Program-made: the position numbers and the translations under genes | From: Olavius sp. associated proteobacterium Delta 1 | GTDB taxonomy: Bacteria; Desulfobacterota; Desulfobacteria; Desulfobacterales; JAFDCJ01 | Direction of reading: 5' to 3' | NCBI GenBank assembly: GCA_902749685.1 | Contig: CACVKW010001104.1 | Coordinates: forward strand, 1 to 64,000 | Length of the DNA stretch: 64,000 bases | Notes under the pieces: generated by a model | Told to the model about the DNA's origin: nothing | The model's input: the letters and a program-made list of their open reading frames with translations, nothing else | The model's database searches: none | Shown here: positions 54,315-63,069 of the stretch, piece after piece | Layout of the letters: the number at the start of each line of letters is the position of its first letter | Numbering within the stretch: the stretch's first letter is position 1

Positions 54315-54343
54315 TGACTTAGTCCGATGACTTAGTCTATAAT
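54315..54343 (+). promoter_or_regulatory. vapBC promoter with direct-repeat operator
   Basis: TTGACT (54315-54320) and TATAAT (54338-54343) are 17 bases apart, a near-consensus sigma-70 promoter. The 9-base word GACTTAGTC occurs twice (54316-54324 and 54329-54337), spanning the -35 and spacer, so it is a good candidate operator for autoregulation. The antitoxin ATG is at 54371. Confidence 0.75.
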
Positions 54344-54370
54344 TCGATTTAAAAATTAAGGGAAAATCCT

Positions 54371-54598
54371 ATGTCCACTATTGTCAACGTGCATGAAGCC
54401 AAGACGCACTTCTCCAGGCTGCTTGAAAGGGCCCATGCGGGCGAAGAAATCGTGCTGGCAAAAGCCGGAAAACCATATGCTCGATTGGTACCCTTGCAGA
54501 GTGCGCAACCCAGGGTGCCCGGTATAGCTGAGGGAAAACTTGATGAGTCTTTTTTTGATCCGCTGCCGGAGGAAGAGCTAAAGGCGTGGAACCAGTAA
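54371..54598 (+). CDS. Phd/YefM-type antitoxin
   Basis: The 75-residue antitoxin begins MSTIVNVHEAKTHFSRLL with the Phd/YefM fold, then EIVLAKAGKPYARLVPL, and ends in an acidic, toxin-binding tail. It overlaps the toxin gene by 13 bases and probably represses its own promoter through the direct repeats at 54316-54337. It neutralises the PIN toxin that follows. Confidence 0.88.
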   Translation: MSTIVNVHEAKTHFSRLLERAHAGEEIVLAKAGKPYARLVPLQSAQPRVPGIAEGKLDESFFDPLPEEELKAWNQ

Positions 54599-54996
54599 AA
54601 GAAAAAAATGACGGATATTTGCTTGATACCCATGTTCTGCTGTGGTGGTTATTTGATGACCCCAAGCTTTCCGATCCAGCAAGGGAAATTATTCGGGCAC
54701 CAGAACACATAATAATAGTAAGCAGCGCTTCCGGGTGGGAAATCGCAACAAAAGGCCGATTGGGAAAGTTGCCTCATGCCGGTGATATCACAGAAAACTT
54801 ACCGTCCTTGCTGCAAAAGGCACGAATTAAAGTCTTATCGATTACCATGGCACATGCACTTGCAGCAGGCGCCCTGCCGGGTCCTCATCGCGATCCCTTT
54901 GACCGAATGCTGATTGCTCAGGGACAAATTGAGCAATTGCCAATTGTAACTTCAGACCGGGCATTTAAAAAGTATCCGATAAAGCTCATTTGGTGA
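54586..54996 (+). CDS. vapC: PIN-domain toxin (VapC type)
   Basis: The 136-residue PIN nuclease starts at a GTG at 54586, overlapping the antitoxin. Acidic residues of the metal site are visible: Asp14 in LLDTHVLLWW, Glu in SGWEIATKGRLGKL, Asp in DPFDRMLIAQ and Asp in TSDRAF. The pattern is that of VapC/PIN proteins paired with Phd-type antitoxins. Such toxins cut tRNA or rRNA; the target is not known here. Confidence 0.9.
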   Translation: MEPVKEKNDGYLLDTHVLLWWLFDDPKLSDPAREIIRAPEHIIIVSSASGWEIATKGRLGKLPHAGDITENLPSLLQKARIKVLSITMAHALAAGALPGPHRDPFDRMLIAQGQIEQLPIVTSDRAFKKYPIKLIW

Positions 54997-55316
54997 ACCT
55001 TTTTCAATTTTCGCCCGCCCATATCTTATACAGCCGCATTAAGAAACCATTTCCGAAATTCCTTTAGTTTTTTAGCGATTTAGTATAATAGATTACCCTT
55101 TGTGCAATACACAAAAGTTCTAATGGTAAAATATCTAAGCAGTCGGTTATAATAAAATTAAAAAACCAAAAATAAAAAATGCGAAGCATAATGAATTAAT
55201 CTGCCGGAACTTCGATTTAAAAACATGCTTATAATAAAAAAAAATTGGCAATCCTAAATGGGCTATTTTTCAGGGCGGAATAATTAACCAATCAACTTTG
55301 ACCCATAGAGGAGATC
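54997..55316. promoter_or_regulatory. lutABC upstream region
   Basis: This AT-rich stretch has a TATAAT -10-like box at 55084-55089 and, ten bases later, a perfect dyad TTTGTG-CAATA-CACAAA (55099-55115), well placed for an operator at the start site. A similar dyad lies at 40716-40731. The -35 is weak. If this is the promoter, the leader before lutA is about 220 bases. Confidence 0.4.
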
Positions 55317-56081
55317 ATGCGCAACTATCCTGATAAGCCTGAAAAAGTTTATTATTTCGGCACCTGCCTGGCCGACATGTTTTATCCGGAGGCCGGATTG
55401 GCGGGTATCAAGTTGATCCAGCAACAGGGGGTCAAGGTCATATATCCGTCACAGCAAACCTGCTGCGGCCAACCGGCCTATAATTCCGGATTTCCGGCTG
55501 AAGCCAGGGCGGTAGCCCGGAAACAAATTGATATCTTTTACAAAGATTGTCCGATCGTGGTGCCGTCGGGCTCCTGCGCCGGGATGATGCGGCACCATTA
55601 CCCTGAATTGTTTGAGAATGATCCCGGCATCGCGGAGATTAAACAATTTTCAGAGAGAATCTATGAACTGTCCGAATTTCTGGTCAATGTTTTAAACATC
55701 CAGCTTGAAGATCTGGGGGATCCCATCAAAGTAACCTGGCATTCATCCTGCCATGCCCTGCGCGAAATGAAGGTCACCGAAGATTCCAAATCATTAATCC
55801 GGCAATTAAAAAATGTTGAACTGGTGGATCTGGCAAACGAATACGAATGCTGCGGATTCGGGGGCACCTTTGCCATCAAGCAGCCGCAGCTTTCGGGCGT
55901 TATGGTTAACGATAAGGTCGATTATATTAAACAATCCGGTGCCAGCCGGGTGCTGTCAGGCGACTGCGGCTGTTTAGTGAATATTTCCGGCGCAATGGAT
56001 TACAGAAATGAGCAGATTGCCGGCCAGCACCTGGCGGAATTTATCTGGGAGAGAACCAATGGCCAACCATCAAAGAGTTGA
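55317..56081 (+). CDS. lutA: lactate utilisation iron-sulfur protein LutA
   Basis: The 254-residue protein has two CCG cysteine-rich domains: TCCGQPAYNSGF near 46, and CCGFGGTFAIKQ near 181, with DCGCLVNISG at the end, as in LutA/GlcF-like and heterodisulfide-reductase-like subunits. With LutB and LutC it oxidises L-lactate to pyruvate in many bacteria. GAGGAG precedes the ATG. The gene overlaps lutB, fitting one operon. Confidence 0.93.
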   Translation: MRNYPDKPEKVYYFGTCLADMFYPEAGLAGIKLIQQQGVKVIYPSQQTCCGQPAYNSGFPAEARAVARKQIDIFYKDCPIVVPSGSCAGMMRHHYPELFENDPGIAEIKQFSERIYELSEFLVNVLNIQLEDLGDPIKVTWHSSCHALREMKVTEDSKSLIRQLKNVELVDLANEYECCGFGGTFAIKQPQLSGVMVNDKVDYIKQSGASRVLSGDCGCLVNISGAMDYRNEQIAGQHLAEFIWERTNGQPSKS

Positions 56082-57489
56082 TTTTGAAAAAAATGTTTCC
56101 CGGGCGTTAAATGACGCCCAATTGAGAAAAAATTTCAAGTTTGCCATGGGTAACTTCGTCGTCAGACGCCGAACCATATTCCCCGATGCGGTTGAAACCG
56201 AAAAACTGAGAGCAACGGGCAATGCCATCAAAAAACGGGCCTTGAACAAGCTGCCGGAGCTTTTGGTACAGCTTGAAGAAAAGTGCACCGCAAACGGCAT
56301 CCAGGTGCACTGGGCCGAAACCACGGACGAGGCCAATCAGCAGGTTCTCAAAATCATGCAGGATCACAATGCCACTCGCATGGTCAAAGGCAAATCCATG
56401 GTTTCAGAGGAAATGCATCTGAATAAATTTTTACAGGCCCATGGCATCGAAGCCCTGGAATCCGATCTGGGAGAATTTATCGTCCAGTTGAACAATGAGA
56501 CACCCTCCCACATCATTGTGCCTGCCATCCATAAAAACAAAGACCAGATAGCCCGGATTTTTCATGAAAAATTACCGGACACGCCCTATACGGAAGATGT
56601 CCAGGAGCTCAATGCCATTGCGCGCAAAACACTGCGCCAAAAATTTTATGAGGCCGACGTCGGGTTGAGCGGCGTCAACTTTGCAGTTGCTGAAACCGGC
56701 ACCTTGTTCCTGGTGGAAAATGAAGGCAACGGCCGCATGTGCACCACCGCCCCGCCGGTCCACATTGCGCTTATGGGGCTGGAAAAAGTTGTCGAAAAGC
56801 TGGAGGATATTCCACCCATGATGCGGCTGCTGATCGGTTCCGCCACCGGCCAGTTGGTCACCACCTATATGAACATGATCACCTCGCCCCGCAAAAAAGA
56901 CGAGAAAGACGGTCCCAAAGAAGTGCATTTGATCATCCTGGACAATGGGCGCTCGAAAATTTATACCGACGACCAGCGGCGCCAGACCCTGCAATGCATC
57001 CGGTGCGGCACCTGTCTCAACCACTGCCCAGTTTACACGCGCATTGGCGGCCATGCCTATGGTTTTATTTATCCCGGTCCCATCGGAAAAATATTAAACC
57101 CCCAGGTCGAAGGACTGGAAGCCGCCGGGTTTCTGGCCACCGCGTCCAGTCTGTGCAACGCCTGCGAAGAAGTCTGCCCGGTTAAAATTCCCATTCCGGA
57201 GCTGTTGCGCCGCATCCGGAACGAAAGCTACGCCAACGATTCCGCAAACAACATGGATGGACGGGGGTATAAAAGAAACTGGCTTGAGGTTATTACCTGG
57301 AGAGCATGGTCCATTGTAAACACCCATTCGTGGATCAATGCCGCCGGATTAAAAATACTGACGACCCTGGGATTGAAACCGCCCCGCATGGGACCACTGA
57401 AAAATTGGACTCAATACCGCACGGCCCCTGAATTTGCCCGCCAAAGCCTGCATGAATTAGTCAAACAAAATGGAGTCGACAATGAGTGA
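56059..57489 (+). CDS. lutB: lactate utilisation iron-sulfur protein LutB
   Basis: The 476-residue protein starts at 56059 inside the end of lutA, behind GGGAGAG. It has the N-terminal LutB/DUF162-like segment (GVNFAVAETGTLFLVENEG) and two [4Fe-4S] motifs, CIRCGTCLNHCPVY (near 312) and CNACEEVCPVKIP (near 365). It passes electrons from lactate oxidation. The stop overlaps lutC by 8 bases. Confidence 0.94.
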   Translation: MANHQRVDFEKNVSRALNDAQLRKNFKFAMGNFVVRRRTIFPDAVETEKLRATGNAIKKRALNKLPELLVQLEEKCTANGIQVHWAETTDEANQQVLKIMQDHNATRMVKGKSMVSEEMHLNKFLQAHGIEALESDLGEFIVQLNNETPSHIIVPAIHKNKDQIARIFHEKLPDTPYTEDVQELNAIARKTLRQKFYEADVGLSGVNFAVAETGTLFLVENEGNGRMCTTAPPVHIALMGLEKVVEKLEDIPPMMRLLIGSATGQLVTTYMNMITSPRKKDEKDGPKEVHLIILDNGRSKIYTDDQRRQTLQCIRCGTCLNHCPVYTRIGGHAYGFIYPGPIGKILNPQVEGLEAAGFLATASSLCNACEEVCPVKIPIPELLRRIRNESYANDSANNMDGRGYKRNWLEVITWRAWSIVNTHSWINAAGLKILTTLGLKPPRMGPLKNWTQYRTAPEFARQSLHELVKQNGVDNE

Positions 57490-58147
57490 GCAATCACGTG
57501 ATCGCATATTTGCCAGATTAAAATCAGCTGCCGGCAGTGCAGCGGCACCTGTCGCCCAACCGGAGCCCCTGCCGAAGGTTGAATACAGTCACCCGCAAAA
57601 AATAGAAAAACTGAAAACACTGATGGAAGCCATGCGCACCGAAGTGCATATCACCAGTGAACAGGGCTGGCTGGGCTTGTTGGAAGATATATTAAGGCAG
57701 CGCAACATAAAAGATCTGCTGTATGGTCCCCAGACTCCAATCGGCGCCGCCCTGCAGCAAAAATTGCAAAACTCCGCCGATGATCTGCCGGAGCTTGTTC
57801 CTTATGATGTCGCGGTTGAAGAAATTAAGGAGCGGGTCTTTAACGTTGCGGCCGGAATCACATCCACCATGGGCGGCATCGCCGATACCGGTGCGCTGAT
57901 CTTATGGTCTTCAAAAGAAGAGCCGCGTCTGATGTCCCTGGTCCCGCCCATTCACATTGCCGTTCTGCAGGCCGATAAAATATACAACTCCCTGCTGGAA
58001 GTCATGCAAAAGGAAAACTGGTCCGCCAACATGCCCACCAATGCCTTTTTGATATCAGGCCCCTCAAAAACAGCGGACATCGAGTTGGTCCTGGCCTTCG
58101 GCGTGCACGGGCCCAAGGAGTTGATTGTGCTAATTGTTGAGAATTGA
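57482..58147 (+). CDS. lutC: lactate utilisation protein LutC
   Basis: The 221-residue LutC-family (DUF162) protein starts at 57482 with GGAG upstream. It has the segments GIADTGALILWSS and MSLVPPIHIAVLQADKI. It has no metal motif of its own and works in complex with LutA and LutB. The gene is followed directly by a word-like GACAGA tract (58148-58220), with no clear terminator. Confidence 0.92.
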   Translation: MSEQSRDRIFARLKSAAGSAAAPVAQPEPLPKVEYSHPQKIEKLKTLMEAMRTEVHITSEQGWLGLLEDILRQRNIKDLLYGPQTPIGAALQQKLQNSADDLPELVPYDVAVEEIKERVFNVAAGITSTMGGIADTGALILWSSKEEPRLMSLVPPIHIAVLQADKIYNSLLEVMQKENWSANMPTNAFLISGPSKTADIELVLAFGVHGPKELIVLIVEN

Positions 58148-58220
58148 GAGAACAGACGACAGATGACAGAAGTCAGAGGTCAGAAGACAGAGAACAGATG
58201 ACAGAGAGAAATAGAGAAAT
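58148..58220. repeat. word-like repeat of CAGATGACAGAAGTCAG type
   Basis: Variants of GACAGA, CAGATGACAG and GTCAGAGGTCAG run for about 70 bases immediately after the lutC stop. No gene or hairpin is visible. It resembles the other word-like tracts between genes in this window. Confidence 0.6.
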
Positions 58221-58265
58221 AGGGGTAAATAATGCTTGACCTTTTTGATTACCTGATATGATCGA

Positions 58266-58754
58266 ATGGAGCGAACAAAAAATACAGGTAAAAATATAAG
58301 TATAAGGAGGCAGACCTATGACAAGGACATCACGATTGATCATTTTTACGTTGGATATACCAAGAATCTCAAGCTAAGATTTGAGAAGCATAATAATGGA
58401 TATATTGAGTCTACCAAAAATCGACCCCCGCTTAAACGAATCTATTATGAAGCCGGTGCAATAAACCGTCCTGACAAGCTGCAAGTCAAGGTTATTGATG
58501 GCAAAGTTGTTGCAAAAGAGCGCAAAAAAGAATTTGAAATAAGCCGTATCAGTCGTTTCAGATACCGCACCCGCTATTTTACGGATTCGGGCATCATCGG
58601 GTCAAAGGAATTTGTAGCCATCAATTATCAGCGGTTTAAACATTTATTAGGGAAGGTACCGGAGTCAGGTCTTTATTTTTCACTATTTATTCACCGTCGC
58701 CTGAATACCCTGCAGCTTGCTGCGGGGAGCTTCATTAAATACAGTGAAAAATAA
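58266..58754 (+). pseudogene. chimeric relic: GIY-YIG fragment joined to Y1-transposase tail
   Basis: The 162-residue frame has a GIY-YIG endonuclease piece lacking its GIY strand (HFYVGYTKNLKLRFEKHNNGY, then STKNRPPLKRIYYEAG). It then switches to RYRTRYFTDSGIIGSKEFV and FKHLLGKVPESGLY, recalling the C-terminus of Y1/REP-associated transposases. Neither half is complete, so this is probably a fused relic from two mobile genes. Family calls are from memory; a working short protein cannot be excluded. Confidence 0.55.
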
Positions 58755-58948
58755 AAATCCGACCCCATTTTTATATTCGCAATCATGTTTGCCCGCAGGA
58801 GCGTCCTGAAACTCATGGTATATGATACAAGATTCAGGTAGCAGCAGACATACCCTCCAGCAATGAATAAGGCAGGGCCGAATGATGAACGACCCTGCCT
58901 TGAGTCATGGAAAACGATAGATCCATCGGTAATGGATACGATTAGGCT

Positions 58949-60580
58949 TTAGTCATCGTCTGATCGCCACCTCCACTTCCGCTTTTTATTGCATCTCCAA
59001 CAGCCGTGATCATCGTCATCCGGGTCCACGCATTTAAAATTAGCAGCATCATCTATACTGCCTCTACCCTTATATTCAGCGACTTTAGGATAAGGGCAAA
59101 GGGGGCGAGTCCTGGTAACATCTTCGTCTTCGATGTGGGCGCCGATAATGGCTTTGGGCGCTTTACCCTTTTCAACCCAGTTCACAAGCGGTGTGAACCA
59201 ATCGACATTGTCACAACCTACACCACCTCGACAATGGAACATGCCTGGAACCATGTAGAGCCTGTAAAATTCCTTTGTTTCCCTATCGCCCATGAACCCG
59301 AGAACATCCTCATAGTAATTGACTGTCATAAGAGGGGTAAGTGCTGTGTCGGCCCAACCGTGGTAACCGATCATTTTTCCACCAAGACACTTAAATGCCG
59401 ATAAATCCGGGTTAACAGCGTCCAGAATCGATGAGTAAATCATTTTCTGGGGATCTTCGTCAAAGTTATAGTCCCTCCAGTTATAGTCCGGCCCGGCGTC
59501 GGGAATAAAGGCCATATACTGCATGAAAGTCTCCCCATATACTAGCTGGTTACTAGAACCTGGTGTTCCATCAGTACCTTCGCGAATAACCCATCCATCC
59601 CAACCACTTCTCGGTGCAAAGACTTCGGCACCAGGCGGCTGTCCTGGGAAAAGCAATTCACCAGAAGAGGTCGTCACACCGCCATAAATTTTTTTCAAAG
59701 CCTCCCTTTGGGCAGCCGTGAAACAATCCGGGTCAGATGAATCCTCACATTTGGGCAAATCAATGTCAGGATCAAAGGTGCAGTTACGGGGATCATCGAT
59801 CAGTCCGTCCACCAGACCATCTTCGCCGTCGCAGTTGCTGTAGACTGCATCCGCCAGCGTATCAAGCTGATCAATACGTATGCGGCCATCACCTTCTATG
59901 GCCTGGGCATTCCAAACGCCCCACATTTGTGTGCCTGAAAAATCCAGTACAGGAGCACCCGCTATGATTCCATCAAAATCAGATGGATATCGCTGTGCTT
60001 CCATCAAAGCTTGTCGACCGCCAGTTGAACAACCAACCCAGTAAGAATAAACAGGTGGTTCACAGTAATAGGCGTTAATGAGTTTTTTTGCCATCACAAC
60101 AGTGTCATGCACTGCCCTGAAGGAATAATCGATTTCTTTTTGCTGACCAAGGGGTTTCTGATCGTAGGCGAAAGTAGCGAGAGGCTCTTCTGAGGCTTTG
60201 TGACCTGTATCCGTGCTTGCCGTAGCATAACCCATGCCGAGGCCAACGTTCATACCACTATAGCTGATTCTCCCAGCATATCCGCCACCTCCTGCCATAT
60301 AAAATCTTTCATTCCACTCAGTAGGAAGTTGAACGGCAAATCCGATCTCTGGCGCTATATTACCAACAACAAGACAATGTTCAGGTAATGTCTCTGTAGC
60401 AGCAACCATTTCAGCCGAAATAATGCTCGACAAAGGCCCAAAATCCATAAGCATCAGGTCACCACATTCGTTACAAGGGTCCGGACGGGATCCATGACAA
60501 AAACCCATCCCGGGGGCTAACAACAGAACAGAAATTAGAAAAAGACCAGCGAATAGTATAATACGGATAACTGATTTCAT
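58949..60580 (-). CDS. secreted tannase/feruloyl-esterase family protein
   Basis: The 543-residue protein starts at 60580 behind GGAGGG and has a signal peptide (hydrophobic core ILFAGLFLISVLLLAP, cleavage near residue 28). It carries the tannase-family triad: Ser in GCSTGGRQ (about 190), Asp in YHGWADTALTP (about 430) and His in GMFHCRGG. Cys residues next to Ser and His can form the family disulfide. Many Cys pairs suit an exported protein. The C-terminus is very basic and then acidic (RKWRWRSDDD). Likely role: hydrolysis of aromatic esters from plant matter. Confidence 0.88.
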   Translation of the reverse strand: MKSVIRIILFAGLFLISVLLLAPGMGFCHGSRPDPCNECGDLMLMDFGPLSSIISAEMVAATETLPEHCLVVGNIAPEIGFAVQLPTEWNERFYMAGGGGYAGRISYSGMNVGLGMGYATASTDTGHKASEEPLATFAYDQKPLGQQKEIDYSFRAVHDTVVMAKKLINAYYCEPPVYSYWVGCSTGGRQALMEAQRYPSDFDGIIAGAPVLDFSGTQMWGVWNAQAIEGDGRIRIDQLDTLADAVYSNCDGEDGLVDGLIDDPRNCTFDPDIDLPKCEDSSDPDCFTAAQREALKKIYGGVTTSSGELLFPGQPPGAEVFAPRSGWDGWVIREGTDGTPGSSNQLVYGETFMQYMAFIPDAGPDYNWRDYNFDEDPQKMIYSSILDAVNPDLSAFKCLGGKMIGYHGWADTALTPLMTVNYYEDVLGFMGDRETKEFYRLYMVPGMFHCRGGVGCDNVDWFTPLVNWVEKGKAPKAIIGAHIEDEDVTRTRPLCPYPKVAEYKGRGSIDDAANFKCVDPDDDDHGCWRCNKKRKWRWRSDDD

Positions 60581-61101
60581 TGTATCCCTCCTTCGTGTAA
60601 AAGGTTCATTCCTAATTCCCACACGACCAATATTTCTGTTTGACTATTGACCCACGGAAGAAATGAGGCCTAAGATTCTGACATGCGGTCCTACTTCAAA
60701 TAATCTCTTCTGCGTATTATCAGTTTGAACGGGATTAATCCTGAATCGTTAGAGAAGGAATGACGGTGCCATTTTGATTTCCCAGGCTCCCAACAGAAAA
60801 TAATTCTGTCAGGAGCAACGTATGCACAATTTGAGAGGTATCCCCATGCTGCTACCTCCTTTATTTGAGCAAAAAATATTGAGTGGAAAGAGGATCCAAG
60901 GCTTTAAAATAATTATAATTGTTAAAGCACTGCGGCACGGTCCTTTCAGTTGGTTACGGGCAACCGACAACGGCCGTACCGCAGGTACCTGTCTACTGTG
61001 ATGAGCTAAACTGAGCTGAAGCCGCTTCCGGAATTCCATTGGCGTTTATCCGCCGAAGGCGGCCATTAAAAGATTGGGCTGCGGTTACACAGCTCAATCT
61101 T
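60581..61101. other. tannase upstream region with micro-ORF and hairpin
   Basis: A 12-codon frame (60809-60847, minus) reads MGIPLKLCIRCS, preceded by the strong site AAGGAGG. Its stop overlaps a hairpin (60786-60816) with arms GCTCC/GGAGC and ACAGAA/TTCTGT. Near 61069-61105 is a terminator-like inverted repeat (AAAAGATTG and CAATCTTTT) for the PEBP gene. No other gene. Confidence 0.4.
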
Positions 61102-61105
61102 TTAT
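61069..61105 (-). terminator. terminator-like hairpin at PEBP gene end
   Basis: The arms AAAAGATTG and CAATCTTTT, extended by GCTG/CAGC, enclose about eight bases and overlap the stop codon of the PEBP gene. On the minus strand the second arm ends in TTTTAA, so it could terminate transcription. Confidence 0.55.
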
Positions 61106-61650
61106 CTTTGATAAAGCCCGACCAACTCCGTCTTTTCCAGGATGTGTCCTTCCATTGCTTTTTCGAGCGGTGCCTTTTTGGGCTGGCTTAGATCCGGCAG
61201 CACTGTGTCCAGGGCATATAATTTGTGAAAATAGCGGTGTTTTCCAACCGGCGGACAGGGTCCTCCGTAACCCGTTCGCCCCCAGTCGTTGGAACCCTGC
61301 AGGGTTCCGGCCGGAAGCGCTGCATCCCTGACGCCTTCGGGCAGACCGCCGGCATCGGCGGGCAGGTTGTACAGTACCCAGTGAACCCAGGTCATACGAG
61401 GATTAGCCGGATCGGGCGCATCCGGATCGTCGACGATCAATGCGAAACTTTTTGTACCTGCCGGCGCATCGGTCCAGGCCAGGGCCGGGGAGATATCCTT
61501 GCCGTCGCAGGTGAACTGCCCCGGAATGTCCGCATTGTTTTCAAATTGGGGTGATGTAAGCTTCATGGCGCCTCCCTTTTGTTGTGCATTGACGAAGGTG
61601 GTGATCAAAAACACCGCTGCCAGTCCCGATATGAGTAATCGAAACCTCAT
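61102..61650 (-). CDS. YbhB/PEBP-family protein, exported
   Basis: The 182-residue protein starts at 61650 (GGGGGAC upstream) with a signal peptide (LLISGLAAVFLITTFVNA, cleavage about 22). It has the PEBP fold landmarks DDPDAP (about 88-93), TWVHWVLYNLP and GKHRYFHKLYALD. YbhB-like proteins are phosphatidylethanolamine-binding-fold proteins of unknown bacterial function. The export signal is a variation on cytoplasmic YbhB. No operon partner. Confidence 0.9.
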   Translation of the reverse strand: MRFRLLISGLAAVFLITTFVNAQQKGGAMKLTSPQFENNADIPGQFTCDGKDISPALAWTDAPAGTKSFALIVDDPDAPDPANPRMTWVHWVLYNLPADAGGLPEGVRDAALPAGTLQGSNDWGRTGYGGPCPPVGKHRYFHKLYALDTVLPDLSQPKKAPLEKAMEGHILEKTELVGLYQR

Positions 61651-62147
61651 CGTTCTGTCCCCCAAATAGAGGCTAGGTCATAATTCATGACAGCACTGAA
61701 TTTGTGTCTGTCATGCCGAACCCCCAATCAAGTTGAGGGCAGGCCCGATCCGGCATCCACTAAAGACGTCGGGCAGTTTAATTGTGGGTAAGTCAGGTGC
61801 TCGTTTTTCGGAAAATTGATCGGGACGGTTGCTGGGGCGTTGGATGAATCTATCAGCAGCGGCGTGCGGGGGAAAAATAAGCTGTACGGATTATCGGGTT
61901 ACTTTCAATCGCGGTCCGGGATTTGATACAGTATGCCCCTTCCTAAACTTTTTTTGTTATATTTGACAAAGCGAAGGTTGTCAAGTAGGCATCCAACCAT
62001 GTGCGGCATTTCACCGCAGCCTGCGATATACTCAAGGGTGGGCAGCAATTTTATGGGTTCATGCCAATGTATTCGTTGAAGCGACTATCTGAAATATTAT
62101 GAAAAATCGATCGTATTTATCAGTCCAAAATTTTCCGCCATAAAGAT
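61651..62147. other. spacer with minor inverted repeats
   Basis: A dyad TTGACAA / TTGTCAA with an eight-base spacer lies at 61963-61984, and a repeat-like word (TCATGCCGAACCC...CCGGCATCC) at 61711-61757. No gene is supported. Confidence 0.4.
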
Positions 62148-62372
62148 ATGGGATCAGATGATTTGAATTCTATGCTCAAACAAGCCAACAGCTCGGGATC
62201 TAAAAAGGATATCAGAACCCGCCAGCATCTAATGGAAAGATCATTTGCACAAGCCACATGCTATGGATTCAAACGCGCACGCTGGCGAAGACTGGCGGGT
62301 TCAAATTCAGGAATACCTTACGGCTACAACCCGAAAAGATCTGACCCCTTGCCACAGTCCGGGAATAATTCC
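62148..62372 (+). pseudogene. frameshifted transposase C-terminal relic (IS1182-like)
   Basis: The first frame reads IRTRQHLMERSFAQATCYGF and KRARWRRL; after a frame change the second reads WRVQIQEYLTAT. Together they match the end of IS1182/IS5-type DDE transposases (R..LMEGSFADA...FKRARWRRLWRQQIQDYLIAA) as I recall it. Both parts are short and the frames are broken, so it is a relic. No inverted ends were found. Confidence 0.6.
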
Positions 62373-62519
62373 CGCTTTTGGGAATTTTCCACAGAAAAAT
62401 GAACATTTTCCCCTATGGACAATGTCCGCGAAATTAGAGATAAATAACAAGCTGAGTAAACGTTTACGGTGGAATTGACCAATAATTATTAACCTGAGAA
62501 GGGTCTTGGATATTTGGAA

Positions 62520-62849
62520 ATGGACATCAATTCAGATAAAAGAGCTTTTGAACGTCGCGACTGCAACGCATTGATTGAATTTTCATATTTTAATCAAACA
62601 AACAGTTATGACGCAATGGTACTGAATTGCGGTGCCGGCGGCATGTGTTTTCAATCCAACCTTAATTTGCAGCCCGGAGCAACCGTTTGCATTCGCGTGA
62701 AAGAATTCCAGTGCTCCGGCTCTCAGAAGGATAATGCCGACGGCTTGCGCTGCATGAGCATCGCGGAGGTAAAATGGTGCAATGACCTGCCCAGTATTGA
62801 ATCCGCCGGCTATGGTGTCGGCGTCAAATATCAACCACCGGCCTATTAG
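62520..62849 (+). CDS. PilZ-domain protein
   Basis: The 109-residue protein is a single PilZ domain. It has the c-di-GMP motif RxxxR (RAFER, about 8-12) but the second motif reads NCGAGG where NxSxxG is usual, so binding may be weakened. It has no attached domain. The start is the ATG at 62520 (a TTG two codons earlier is possible). It stands alone between a transposase relic and the convergent propeller gene. Confidence 0.82.
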   Translation: MDINSDKRAFERRDCNALIEFSYFNQTNSYDAMVLNCGAGGMCFQSNLNLQPGATVCIRVKEFQCSGSQKDNADGLRCMSIAEVKWCNDLPSIESAGYGVGVKYQPPAY

Positions 62850-63025
62850 CGCCCGCACAGCAGAAATCCGCCAGTTTAGCGTTCGAAGACGACGAGCAAT
62901 TTGGATCACACTTATTTCGGTTGGGCCGGTAGTGTAGAGCCCGGCCGGCACCATCGTTATCGTAATCAGTGAACCTCCTTTCTTATCGAGTTCGACAACA
63001 TGCAAAACTCAAGCGGGTGATCAAA

Positions 63026-63050
63026 AACGGGCGCTTATAAAGCGCCCGTT
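63026..63050 (-). terminator. terminator of propeller gene
   Basis: A perfect 9-bp stem AACGGGCGC / GCGCCCGTT with a seven-base loop lies 20 bases after the minus-strand gene stop and is followed on that strand by TTTTTG. It probably ends that gene's transcript and may also act for the PilZ gene. Confidence 0.8.
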
Positions 63051-63069
63051 AATTTAAAAAAATGTTCAC

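Noticed and set aside
62245-62478. Separate small protein after the transposase frame
   Set aside because: It is the second frame of the broken transposase, not an independent gene.
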